Shown piece by piece: positions 1 through 7,504 of a DNA stretch of 64,000 nt. The notes below the pieces were generated by a model. It saw nothing but the letters and a program-made list of their open reading frames with translations, searched no databases and was not told the origin of the DNA. This DNA comes from Empedobacter falsenii. GTDB lineage: Bacteria; Bacteroidota; Bacteroidia; Flavobacteriales; Weeksellaceae. Location: positions 2,792,001-2,856,000 of the forward strand of contig NZ_CP040908.1 in the NCBI RefSeq assembly GCF_013488205.1, read 5' to 3'. Position numbers and translations under genes: made by a program. Each line of letters begins with the position of its first letter. The stretch's first letter is position 1.

Positions 1-1
1 A

Positions 2-2260
2 AAAATTGATGGTAAAACCCTTTCTTTACCGAAACAGAACAAGTATAATTTTGAATTAATTGGTTCTGACAATCAAACAATCATTGATTTGAATGGAAAA
101 ATAAATCAACCTTTAATTTCTAAATCAATTAATTTATTATTCAAAATAACTCGAAAATCAGATAAAGCCACAACAGAAATCCCTGTAAAAAATTTAAAAA
201 TAAACGGAAAATATACAAACACAGGTATCAATTCAAAACCTTTTGTAATTCCATCTTTGCGTGAATGGCACGGAGAAAAAGGAGAATTTAATTTAACTTC
301 TTCTTCAAAAATTGTGATTGAAAATGTCAATTCTGAAAATTTGGAAGTTGCTAAATTATTACAAGAAGATCTCCAAAAACAGTTCGGTTACAAATTAGAA
401 ATTACTTCGACAAAAAAAGTTTCAAAAGGAGATATTTATATCTCTAAGCATAAAGACACAACATTAGGAAACGAGGGATACGCAATGGAAATTGGAGATT
501 TCGTTCAGCTTTCTGCGCCAACTTATACTGGAAATGTATTTGCAACTCGTACAATTTTGCAATTATTAGATCAATCCAAAACTAAAAACAGTATTCTGAA
601 AGGAGAAATTAGAGATTATCCTACTTATTCGGAACGTGGATTAATCTTGGATGTTGGACGAAAGTTTTTTACCATTGATTTTTTAAATGATTACGTCGAA
701 ATATTGTCTTATTATAAAATATCCAACTTTCAAATTCATTTAAATGACAATGCATTTCACAAATATTTCGATTTCGATTGGGATAAAACACCTTCGGGTT
801 TTCGCTTAGAAAATGAAACATATTCAGGTTTAACTTCAGCAGATGGTCATTATACTAAACAAGAATTTAAAGATTTACAGAAAAAAGCTTTTCGATATGG
901 AATTAAGATTATTCCTGAAATCGATGTTCCTGCACATTCTTTGTCCATTACAAAAGTAATTCCTGAAATCGGAAGTGATAAATATGGAAAAGATCATTTG
1001 GATTTAGCTAATCCAAAAACTTACGAAGTTGTTCAAGCTATTTTTGATGAATACACAAAAGGACAAGATCCTTTATTTATAGGAAAAGAAGTTCATATTG
1101 GAACAGATGAATATGATAAAAAAGAAGCTGAGTCGTTCAGAAAATTTACGGATTTTCTTATAAAAGCTGTTCAGAAAAATGGAAAAGATGTACGTGCTTG
1201 GGGAGCGCTTACGCATGCGCAAGGAAAAACTCCTGTAACCTCGAAAAATGTCACACTAAATATGTGGTACAACGGATATGCAGATCCTGTTGAAATGAAA
1301 AAATTGGGTTACAAACAAATATCTACTCCTGACGGTTGGTTCTATATTGTTCCTGCAGCTGGATATTATTACGATTATCTAAATGTCAACAATATTTATA
1401 ACAATTGGGAGCCGCGTAATATTGGTAATATAACATTTGAGAAAGGAGACCCAACTGTTGTAGGCGGAATGTTTGGGATTTGGAATGATATTGCTGGCAA
1501 TGGAATTTCTGAAAAAGATGTACACAACAGAGCTTTTCCTGCGATACAAGTTTTGGCTGAAAAAATGTGGACTGCAAGTGATAATAATCCAGCTTTATTC
1601 GATTTTAATCAGAAAAAAATAAACGTTGCAGAAGCTCCAGGAATTAATTTAAGGGGATATTTTGGAGAAGAAACTCGCCAAATTATTCATCTTCCGTTTG
1701 AAAATTCTGTAGAAGATATTTCCGGTTTTTTCAATGAAAAAGTCACTTCAAATAATTCTTCTTTTGCAAAAGGAATTATTAACAATTCATTGAATAGCAC
1801 AACAACATTAAATCTTCCGTTAGAAGAGATTGGAAATAGCTACACCATTTCTTTTTGGTTGAAATCTAACGCAGAGAATGCAAATGTTTTATTCAAATCA
1901 AAAAACGCAACCTTTGAACTGAATAAAAATTCTGTCGGATATAAGCGTGATGGTTATTCTTATCAGATGACTGATCATTTGAATTTAAATGACTGGAATT
2001 TTATTACAATCACAGGGAATAAAGAAAATACAAGCTTGTATGTAAATGGAAAACTGGTTAAAAAAATGGAAACAGAAGAAATCATTTTGCCTTACAAAGA
2101 TAAAAAAGGAAAAGAGATTTCATTTCATAAAGTAAAAACGTTGACGTTTCCATTAAAGCAAATTTCATTAGAAAATGTTAGCTTCGATGAATTGAAAGTT
2201 TACAACAAAGAGTTTTCAAAAGATGAAGTTTTAAGTGAATACAAATCGCTTCAACAATAA
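2..2260 (+). CDS. Glycoside hydrolase family 20 beta-N-acetylhexosaminidase, 5' end cut by window edge
   Basis: The reading frame is open to the left edge (it reads K-I-D-G from base 2), so the N-terminus and any signal peptide lie outside the window; a TTG at 89 is internal. Predicted to remove terminal GlcNAc/GalNAc from glycans or chitin oligomers. Seen: a region of GH20b type (about bases 235-560), then a GH20 TIM barrel (about 610-1560) with the catalytic Asp-Glu pair of HIGTDEYD at bases 1106-1111; Asp assists the substrate N-acetyl group and Glu is the acid/base in this family. The C-terminal part (about 1690-2250; ISFWLKS, LNDWNFITITG) looks like a LamG/concanavalin-type beta-sandwich, perhaps carbohydrate-binding. 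It ends at a strong terminator shared with the convergent gene. Exact substrate is not deducible. Confidence 0.9.
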   Translation, partial: KIDGKTLSLPKQNKYNFELIGSDNQTIIDLNGKINQPLISKSINLLFKITRKSDKATTEIPVKNLKINGKYTNTGINSKPFVIPSLREWHGEKGEFNLTSSSKIVIENVNSENLEVAKLLQEDLQKQFGYKLEITSTKKVSKGDIYISKHKDTTLGNEGYAMEIGDFVQLSAPTYTGNVFATRTILQLLDQSKTKNSILKGEIRDYPTYSERGLILDVGRKFFTIDFLNDYVEILSYYKISNFQIHLNDNAFHKYFDFDWDKTPSGFRLENETYSGLTSADGHYTKQEFKDLQKKAFRYGIKIIPEIDVPAHSLSITKVIPEIGSDKYGKDHLDLANPKTYEVVQAIFDEYTKGQDPLFIGKEVHIGTDEYDKKEAESFRKFTDFLIKAVQKNGKDVRAWGALTHAQGKTPVTSKNVTLNMWYNGYADPVEMKKLGYKQISTPDGWFYIVPAAGYYYDYLNVNNIYNNWEPRNIGNITFEKGDPTVVGGMFGIWNDIAGNGISEKDVHNRAFPAIQVLAEKMWTASDNNPALFDFNQKKINVAEAPGINLRGYFGEETRQIIHLPFENSVEDISGFFNEKVTSNNSSFAKGIINNSLNSTTTLNLPLEEIGNSYTISFWLKSNAENANVLFKSKNATFELNKNSVGYKRDGYSYQMTDHLNLNDWNFITITGNKENTSLYVNGKLVKKMETEEIILPYKDKKGKEISFHKVKTLTFPLKQISLENVSFDELKVYNKEFSKDEVLSEYKSLQQ

Positions 2261-2262
2261 CT

Positions 2263-2298
2263 AAAAATCTCGTAAACCATTTGGTTTACGAGATTTTT
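2263..2298. terminator. Bidirectional intrinsic terminator
   Basis: Perfect 16-bp inverted repeat (AAAAATCTCGTAAACC with its complement) around a 4-base loop, with A-tract and T-tract on the two sides. It separates the convergent hexosaminidase and SGNH-like genes and touches the stop codon of the latter. Confidence 0.85.
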
Positions 2299-3236
2299 TA
2301 TTTTATATATTTTTTCAAATCTTTCGCTAATTCTTTTGTAAAGGTATCCGCACCTTTATAATTCATGTGCGTTGTGTTGTAGAAATATTTTTGATCAAAA
2401 CTAATCGAATCGCTCGAATAATCTAATAACGGAAGGTGATATTTTTGTAATGTTGTTTGATAACGATTAATCACTTCATCTCGATTCAACATATAATCTT
2501 GACCTTTATAAAATTCGGGTGCAATTGTAAAAACTAACTGAATATTTTCTTGCTCACATTTCGCAATTAATTCTTCTAATAAAGCATAATCTGAAAAATC
2601 AAAATCGGAGTTTTTCTTTTTCATTTTTTCCCAATCAACATTCCATTTTCGGTTATATGATTTGAAACCATCATCACGAAAAAGTCCATCTTTATGCAAT
2701 TTTTCTTTCTTAGCCCTTACAATTTGATCTTTCCAATACGTTTGATCTCTGTAACGATAAAGCGGTACAATAAAATCAACCAATTTCGTGTCTTTATATT
2801 CTTTTAATGCAGCATAAAGTTTAAAATTCCACAACATAAATGGCGCATATTGATTTGGTTGAAAAACTTCATCAATGTGTGAAAACGAAAAAGTATCTAA
2901 ATTCCAAACAACAACTTTCGGTTTTGGATTATGATTCAAATACAAATTGAAACGATACAATTGCATTTTAAATTTACTCCCGTTTAATCCAAAATTATGC
3001 GTGGTCAGTTTTAAATCTTTTTCTAAAATATTCGGATTAATTTGAATAAATGCTCGAGAAGAACCAAAAATAGCCAATTCAACATTCGTTTTTCCTTCTC
3101 TTATTTGATTCCATTCTTGTACTTCTCCGCTAAACAAAGCCATTTTTTTGAGTTGATTTGAATAATAAACATCAACCAAAACCAATGCAATGAAAGCCGA
3201 AAACAGCGTAATGAAAAAGTATTTTAAGAATTTCAT
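2298..3236 (-). CDS. Membrane-anchored SGNH/GDSL-hydrolase-like protein
   Basis: 312 aa. An N-terminal hydrophobic segment (about residues 5-24) works as an uncleaved anchor or signal. A GDSL/SGNH-like order is visible: block I-like GSSRA near residue 60, an Asn-Gly in GLNGSK near residue 85, and an N-T-T-H-M-N motif near residue 290 where the family's catalytic Asp-x-x-His normally sits. The Ser and His are kept, but Asp is replaced by Asn at the expected place, so esterase activity is not certain. It resembles the DltD/AlgX-like accessory proteins that modify envelope polymers (inference). Its start overlaps the stop of the upstream acetyltransferase gene by 4 bases (ATGA), so it is the last gene of a three-gene operon. 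Confidence 0.65.
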   Translation of the reverse strand: MKFLKYFFITLFSAFIALVLVDVYYSNQLKKMALFSGEVQEWNQIREGKTNVELAIFGSSRAFIQINPNILEKDLKLTTHNFGLNGSKFKMQLYRFNLYLNHNPKPKVVVWNLDTFSFSHIDEVFQPNQYAPFMLWNFKLYAALKEYKDTKLVDFIVPLYRYRDQTYWKDQIVRAKKEKLHKDGLFRDDGFKSYNRKWNVDWEKMKKKNSDFDFSDYALLEELIAKCEQENIQLVFTIAPEFYKGQDYMLNRDEVINRYQTTLQKYHLPLLDYSSDSISFDQKYFYNTTHMNYKGADTFTKELAKDLKKYIK

Positions 3237-3685
3237 TTTCTCAACATTTCGATATGCGGGATATCGTCTTCTAAATATTCTTCCGAAACTTGTTTGAAAC
3301 CAAATGAAGAATAAAACTCTTTCAAATAAGATTGAGCTGAAATTCTGATTTCAGATGTTTTAAATTGATTTTCGATGACTTGAACCGAATTTTTCATCAA
3401 TTGTTTTCCTAATCCATAACGGCGAAACTTTTGATTCGAAATTACGCGACCAATTGAAGGTTCATTTTCATACGAAATTCCTTTTGGTACAATTCGAGAA
3501 TATGCCGTAACCTCATCACCAATCGTTGCCCAAAGATGTCCACAAACCAAATCTTTATCATCGCAATCTTGATAAATACAATCCTGCTCTATTACAAAAA
3601 CTTCGTTGCGCAATTGCACTATTTTATATAGCTCTTTCGACGTTAAATCATCAAAAGATTTGTAATGCCAAATAATTTCTTCCAT
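3233..3685 (-). CDS. elaA: ElaA-like GNAT family N-acetyltransferase
   Basis: 150 aa, usual length for the ElaA group. Seen: the ElaA-typical LRNEVFVIEQDCIYQD stretch near residues 26-41, the Y-S-R-I-V-P beta-strand segment, and the GNAT acetyl-CoA loop IGRVISNQKFRRYGLGKQLM (about residues 78-97, R-R-Y-G-L-G as the pyrophosphate-binding loop). The C-terminal FYSSFGFKQVSEEYLEDDIPH matches ElaA spacing. The acceptor substrate is unknown for the family. It sits 3 bases after the SDR gene and overlaps the SGNH-like gene by 4 bases, which implies translational coupling. Confidence 0.85.
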   Translation of the reverse strand: MEEIIWHYKSFDDLTSKELYKIVQLRNEVFVIEQDCIYQDCDDKDLVCGHLWATIGDEVTAYSRIVPKGISYENEPSIGRVISNQKFRRYGLGKQLMKNSVQVIENQFKTSEIRISAQSYLKEFYSSFGFKQVSEEYLEDDIPHIEMLRK

Positions 3686-3688
3686 GGA

Positions 3689-4489
3689 TTAATCTAATTT
3701 TGAATATTTTGCAATAATATTTTCGAACATTTTTTGAGGTAAAATATTTTTCAAGGTTACAGAAAATTTCTGCATCGATTTTCCAATATAATAATGTGGT
3801 TTCAAATTCTTCTGAGCCAAAATATTTTCGATAATCGGAATCAAATCTTCTGTTGGTGTACCATCTTGCACTTCGTGATCGATATCGGCAACCATTGCAT
3901 CGTATCTTTTTTGATAAAATTTTGAAACAAAAGTTTTCACACGACCTTCTGCAATATTGGTTTTGATATCTCCAAAATTCAATGTTGCAATTTCCACTCC
4001 TGTATGACGATTTTCTAAACGAGCCGATTCAACCAAACGATCAATCATCGCTTTAGAAGCTGAATAATAACCTCTAAACGGTAAACCATTGTTACTCGCA
4101 ATCGAAGAAACATTCAGGATATAACCGTTTTTTTGCGCACGCATTGTAGGTAAAACCTCCTGCATTGTATAAATAGGCCCGTACACATTAACGTCCAATA
4201 ATTTCTCGATATCAGCTTTCGAAGCATCTTCCACAGCACCTAACATTCCAATTCCAGCATTGTTAATCAACACATCAATTTGATTGTTCGTTTCCGAAAA
4301 AATCTGCTGAAAACTACGTTTTACATTTTCTTTATCCGAAACATCTGTTGCAATATGTTTAAATTTTTCTTGACCTTTAGCTGTTCTTGATAAACCATAA
4401 ACTTGATGTCCTTTATCGTAAAAATAATTTGCCAAAGTCAATCCTACCCCCGAAGAAGAGCCTGTAATTACAATAACTTTTGATTGCAT
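3689..4489 (-). CDS. Short-chain dehydrogenase/reductase (SDR) family oxidoreductase
   Basis: 266 aa classical SDR. Seen: nucleotide-binding TGSSSGVG at residues 9-16, NNAG near residue 76, a Ser in NVSSIAS near residue 127, and the catalytic Y-x-x-x-K in YYSASK near residue 141. It reduces or oxidises a carbonyl/alcohol with NAD(P)H; the substrate cannot be read from sequence. First gene of a minus-strand operon with the elaA-like and SGNH-like genes. A -7 box (TAGTTTTG on the minus strand, bases 4509-4516) would give a leader of about 15 bases to the ATG at 4489. Confidence 0.88.
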   Translation of the reverse strand: MQSKVIVITGSSSGVGLTLANYFYDKGHQVYGLSRTAKGQEKFKHIATDVSDKENVKRSFQQIFSETNNQIDVLINNAGIGMLGAVEDASKADIEKLLDVNVYGPIYTMQEVLPTMRAQKNGYILNVSSIASNNGLPFRGYYSASKAMIDRLVESARLENRHTGVEIATLNFGDIKTNIAEGRVKTFVSKFYQKRYDAMVADIDHEVQDGTPTEDLIPIIENILAQKNLKPHYYIGKSMQKFSVTLKNILPQKMFENIIAKYSKLD

Positions 4490-4508
4490 GATTCGATTAA
4501 TTTATCCG

Positions 4509-4516
4509 CAAAACTA
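4509..4516 (-). promoter_or_regulatory. -7 promoter box of the SDR operon
   Basis: Reads TAGTTTTG on the minus strand, fitting TAnnTTTG. No well-spaced upstream TTG was found, so support is the -7 box plus its distance (about 20 bases) from the start codon. Confidence 0.45.
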
Positions 4517-4553
4517 CATAATATCAGGCAAATATTGGTAGATAAATAATTTT

Positions 4554-4585
4554 TTGAATGGTTATTAGAAGATTCTCTAAATTTG
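4554..4585 (+). promoter_or_regulatory. Bacteroidota-type promoter of the UPF0104-like gene
   Basis: TTG at 4554-4556, 21 bases, then TAAATTTG at 4578-4585: a full TTG/TAnnTTTG match. Transcription should start near 4589. A UAA in the gene's frame at 4578-4580 also rules out any start upstream. Confidence 0.7.
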
Positions 4586-4610
4586 TGCGTTAATTATCAA
4601 AAGATTTCAA

Positions 4611-5504
4611 TTGAATCCAAAAACTAAAAAATATATTATAACAGGAATTAAATTAACGATTAGTATTGCGTTAATCTATTATATCTTCTTTGTTAAACTA
4701 CATATTTTTGATATTTTCAGTCATTACAAAAATGCAAATTGGGCGTATATTTTTATTGCTGTTATCCTTTATGTTCTTTCGCAAGCCTTGTCTGTTTTCC
4801 GATTAGATTATTATTTCAGAGATATTAACCTCGATTTATCATACAAATCAAATGCACGTTTGTATTTCTTAGGAATGTTTTACAACACCTTTGTTCCAGG
4901 CGGAATTGGCGGTGATGCATACAAAGTTTATGTGTTGAATAAAAACTATAAAATCAGTCTAAAAGAAATTTCGCAGGCGGTTTTTCTTGACAAAATTATC
5001 GGTCTTTGTGCAATGTTACTCATCATCATCTTCCTAATATTTTTATCAAATCTGACTGATTATCCTTGGGTACAATATGGTTCATTAATCCTTTCTTTGG
5101 TTGGTTTTATAGCTGTTCCATTTATTTTAGGAATGATTTTCCCTATTCATAGACGCACATTTTATAACTCGATGATTTATTCAATTGTATTGCAATTGAT
5201 ACAAGTCGGTATGTTGTATTTTGTTTTAGAAGGATTGAATATTCATCCAGATAATTTCAGTATATATTTATTGATCTTTTTAGTTTCAGGGATCTTATCG
5301 ATTATCTCGTTTAGTGGATTTGGGATTAGAGAAGCTGTGTTTATGTACGCTGCACATCGATTCAATTTTGATGAAACTTTAGCCACAAGTGCGGCATTTA
5401 TTTTCTCTATCATCACCATTTCTATCTCATTTATTGGGATTATTTACCTGTTTAAAGGGGTTAAAATTGAAGAGAAAAAGAAAAAGACGAATATTTCTTT
5501 TTAA
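4611..5504 (+). CDS. UPF0104 / lysylphosphatidylglycerol-synthase TM-domain family membrane protein
   Basis: 297 aa polytopic inner-membrane protein with about eight hydrophobic segments. The diagnostic stretch is near residues 85-105 (MFYNTFVPGGIGGDAYKVY), with a second conserved block SGFGIREAVFMYAA near residue 240. This is the flippase-like half of MprF/LPG synthases without the soluble aminoacyl-transferase domain, so it may move a lipid or glycolipid and need not make lysyl-PG (family inference). The start is TTG at 4611: no in-frame ATG exists between the in-frame stop at 4578 and this codon, and the promoter predicts an RNA start near 4589. The monocistronic gene ends before a weak AT-rich hairpin. 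Confidence 0.82.
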   Translation: MNPKTKKYIITGIKLTISIALIYYIFFVKLHIFDIFSHYKNANWAYIFIAVILYVLSQALSVFRLDYYFRDINLDLSYKSNARLYFLGMFYNTFVPGGIGGDAYKVYVLNKNYKISLKEISQAVFLDKIIGLCAMLLIIIFLIFLSNLTDYPWVQYGSLILSLVGFIAVPFILGMIFPIHRRTFYNSMIYSIVLQLIQVGMLYFVLEGLNIHPDNFSIYLLIFLVSGILSIISFSGFGIREAVFMYAAHRFNFDETLATSAAFIFSIITISISFIGIIYLFKGVKIEEKKKKTNISF

Positions 5505-5550
5505 AATCTGAAAAATTATTTCTTTGAAATGAAAAGAGTTAAGCCCTAAC

Positions 5551-5573
5551 ATTAAATTTTATTTAATTTTTTT
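5551..5573 (+). terminator. Weak AT-rich terminator candidate
   Basis: ATTAAAT / ATTTAAT 7-bp stem with a 3-base loop followed by six T. No G:C pairs, so weak. It lies in the 126-base gap between the membrane protein and the tRNA array; the rest of that gap shows only the tRNA promoter. Confidence 0.35.
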
Positions 5574-5585
5574 CATTTTAACTAT

Positions 5586-5615
5586 TTGGATTATTCAAAA
5601 ACAGCCCTATATTTG
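5586..5615 (+). promoter_or_regulatory. Promoter of the tRNA-Val array
   Basis: TTG at 5586-5588, 19 bases, TATATTTG at 5608-5615. The predicted RNA start near 5619 is about 12 bases before the first tRNA, giving a short 5' leader for RNase P to remove. Confidence 0.75.
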
Positions 5616-5630
5616 CAATCCAATTACGAA

Positions 5631-5705
5631 GGTCTCTTAGCTCAGTTGGTTCAGAGCACCTGCCTTACAAGCAGGGGGTCACTGGTTCGAATCCAGTAGG
5701 GACCA
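5631..5705 (+). tRNA. tRNA-Val (UAC), copy 1
   Basis: 75 nt cloverleaf: acceptor GGTCTCT/AGGGACC with one G-U pair, D arm GCTC/GAGC, anticodon stem CCTGC/GCAGG around CTTACAA (anticodon TAC, reads GUA and likely other GUN codons), T arm ACTGG-TTCGAAT-CCAGT, discriminator A. The 3' CCA is not encoded (A is followed by CATAA), so it must be added by tRNA nucleotidyltransferase. Confidence 0.97.
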
Positions 5706-5746
5706 CATAAAGACATTAGAAAGTCTTTTAAATAAAATTCTAAATA

Positions 5747-5821
5747 GGTCTCTTAGCTCAGTTGGTTCAGAGCACCTGCCTTACAAGCAGGGGGTCACTG
5801 GTTCGAATCCAGTAGGGACCA
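5747..5821 (+). tRNA. tRNA-Val (UAC), copy 2
   Basis: Identical in sequence to copy 1. A 41-base spacer separates the two; it holds an AAAGAC...GTCTTT hairpin that recurs in every spacer and could serve in processing of the polycistronic precursor. Confidence 0.97.
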
Positions 5822-5862
5822 CATAAAGACAATGAAAGTCTTTCAAATAAAATTCTAAATAA

Positions 5863-5937
5863 GGTCTCTTAGCTCAGTTGGTTCAGAGCACCTGCCTTAC
5901 AAGCAGGGGGTCACTGGTTCGAATCCAGTAGGGACCA
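5863..5937 (+). tRNA. tRNA-Val (UAC), copy 3
   Basis: Identical in sequence to copies 1, 2 and 4. The spacer before it is 41 bases and nearly the same as the first one, so gene plus spacer form a 116-base tandem unit. Confidence 0.97.
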
Positions 5938-5977
5938 CATAAAGACAATAGAAAGTCTTTCAAATAAAATTCTAAAA

Positions 5978-6052
5978 GGTCTCTTAGCTCAGTTGGTTCA
6001 GAGCACCTGCCTTACAAGCAGGGGGTCACTGGTTCGAATCCAGTAGGGACCA
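5978..6052 (+). tRNA. tRNA-Val (UAC), copy 4
   Basis: Identical to the other three copies, after a 40-base spacer. It is followed within 7 bases by the array's terminator, so the four genes look like one transcription unit. Confidence 0.97.
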
Positions 6053-6058
6053 CAACAG

Positions 6059-6091
6059 AACTCCTTTCAAGAAATTGAAAGGAGTTTTTTT
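6059..6091 (+). terminator. Intrinsic terminator of the tRNA-Val array
   Basis: 12-bp perfect stem AACTCCTTTCAA with its complement around a GAAA tetraloop, followed by seven T. Confidence 0.9.
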
Positions 6092-6133
6092 ATTATAAAT
6101 AGTTTTTTTGTAATTTCATATAAATCAACTCTT

Positions 6134-6670
6134 ATGAAAACTACCAAATTATTATTTCTAATATTCATTGTTATTTCTAATATTTCCTTTGGGCAAAATA
6201 AAAAGAAAACAACTTTAGCACCTCCTAAAATAAAGAAAGTTCCATCTCTTCCAGAACCTCCGAAAGCTAAGTTATATCAACCAACTTTTAACAACGAATA
6301 CTTTATTTGGAAACTAGAAAAAGACACATTATTACCAGCCGAATCTCCTTATGAAATAATTTTACAAGTCAATGATTATTCTGCTTTTATAAGAACAAAT
6401 AGTTACCCTGAAGAAACAGAGTATAAATCGAAAATCGTACCTGATGAAAATGGAGATATTATCGCTAGATCTATATTAATGCAAGCTGATAATTATGATG
6501 TTAAAATAGTAAATAATATTCTTGAACTGAAAAATCGGAAAACGAATGAAGTTTCAAAATTAAAAATCATCAAGAAGAATGGAAAAATTACAGAATTACA
6601 AGATCTAAATTCGAAGTTGATTTACAAAAAAGATGATGATTATACGTATGCTCCGTCTCCTTCGATGTAA
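6134..6670 (+). CDS. Secreted protein of unknown function with proline-rich N-terminus
   Basis: 178 aa; I do not recognise the family. A clear signal peptide (K-rich start, hydrophobic residues 6-18, cleavage probably after N-I-S-F-G near residue 20) sends it to the periplasm or beyond. Residues 28-48 are rich in Pro and Lys (APPKIKKVPSLPEPPKAK); the rest is a predicted beta-rich domain with charged turns and no catalytic motif that I can see. It starts 43 bases after the tRNA terminator and appears monocistronic. It lies at the left of a small cluster of unknown short genes on the opposite strand. Confidence 0.7.
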   Translation: MKTTKLLFLIFIVISNISFGQNKKKTTLAPPKIKKVPSLPEPPKAKLYQPTFNNEYFIWKLEKDTLLPAESPYEIILQVNDYSAFIRTNSYPEETEYKSKIVPDENGDIIARSILMQADNYDVKIVNNILELKNRKTNEVSKLKIIKKNGKITELQDLNSKLIYKKDDDYTYAPSPSM

Positions 6671-6750
6671 AATATTATAATCATCTAAAAAATATTTTGA
6701 TGAAGGAAAGTTTAGTTTTTATTATTTAATAATATGTCCAGAACAAGTTA

Positions 6751-7092
6751 TTAAAATTTTCGAAATTTAAAAATAAATTCTCCTTCATTTTTTATTAAAA
6801 TAAGAGAATCTGAATATTCTTTTTTTATTATTACATCTCCTTCTTTTAATATATGATCAAAAGTAATCCCTTTGTTTGTATAAGGTTAAAAAATAAATCT
6901 TCTATTATCAACTAAAGTTATTCTCGTACCTCCTGTTCCTGCAGATATAGATTTTTGTTTTGAATTTATTGACGTTGAATAAAAAAATTCGAATTCTTTT
7001 TTTCCTACATGTCTATATCTAATTTGTATTAACGCTAATACAGCAATAATAAAAATCACAAATGGTAAATATTTTTTCAATTTCATAATCAT
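6751..7092 (-). pseudogene. Small membrane-anchored protein interrupted by an in-frame UAA
   Basis: Translation from the ATG at 7092 gives 68 residues: a short cytoplasmic start, one TM segment (about residues 8-24, PFVIFIIAVLALIQI) and a beta-rich tail that stops at UAA (bases 6886-6888). The same frame then continues open for 44 more codons to a second UAA at 6751-6753, reading PYTNKGITFDH, ILKEGDVIIKKEYSDS and LILIKNEGEFIFKF. Both halves together look like one ~113-aa flavobacterial protein of the kind that has a TM anchor and a 'Y-T, K-G-D, K-K, L-I-K' C-terminal domain. A one-base change of a sense codon (for example Tyr UAU) to UAA would explain it. Overlaps the upstream gene by 4 bases (ATGA). 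A base-calling error cannot be excluded. Confidence 0.6.
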
Positions 7093-7382
7093 TTGACTTT
7101 TTCTGAATTGATGATAAACTGATTCTTCAGTTCTTCATTAATATTAGAAATTACTTTATAAACGTAGGAATTCTCAAATAATTCGAAAGGATTATATGTT
7201 ACGATTAAATCACTTATATCATCTTCCTTTATTACTACAAATATTTCCAAAATATCATATTGAATATTAATAGAATCTTTATTAATGATTGATATTATAT
7301 TATCTAAAGAAATACTTTTACCTATAAAGCTCTTATCATAAGAACAACTTTTGATATGATAAATCGTGACATATTTAAACAA
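7089..7382 (-). CDS. Hypothetical protein, possibly 5'-degraded
   Basis: 97 aa, unrecognised, rich in Ile, Asp, Asn and Ser, no signal peptide or TM. The only available start in frame is TTG at 7382; an in-frame UGA lies a short distance upstream and there is no ATG. A different frame just upstream carries an ATG (reading M-K-V-V-T-R), so the gene may have lost its original start by a frameshift, or may use TTG. It is translationally coupled (4-base overlap) to the stop-interrupted small membrane gene downstream, so the pair may be a decaying two-gene unit. Confidence 0.45.
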   Translation of the reverse strand: MFKYVTIYHIKSCSYDKSFIGKSISLDNIISIINKDSINIQYDILEIFVVIKEDDISDLIVTYNPFELFENSYVYKVISNINEELKNQFIINSEKVK

Positions 7383-7470
7383 ATCATTCTTGTCACAACT
7401 TTCATTTCAGTTAAAAGATTAAACCAACTATTCATAAAAATCAATTCTTGTTCAAATAAATATAATAAAA

Positions 7471-7498
7471 AATCCCTCAGTGTTTGAACTGAGGGATT
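7471..7498 (-). terminator. Terminator of the ileS-dksA-lspA operon
   Basis: 11-bp stem AATCCCTCAGT / ACTGAGGGATT with 6-base loop; read on the minus strand it is followed by a T-rich run. It lies 7 bases after the lspA stop. Confidence 0.85.
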
Positions 7499-7504
7499 AT
7501 CTTT

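Noticed and set aside
5631-6052. Regular 116-base tandem repeats that could look like a CRISPR array or integration site
   Set aside because: The repeats are tRNA-Val genes with full cloverleaf folds; no integrase or phage gene lies nearby and no partial tRNA copy (att site) is present.
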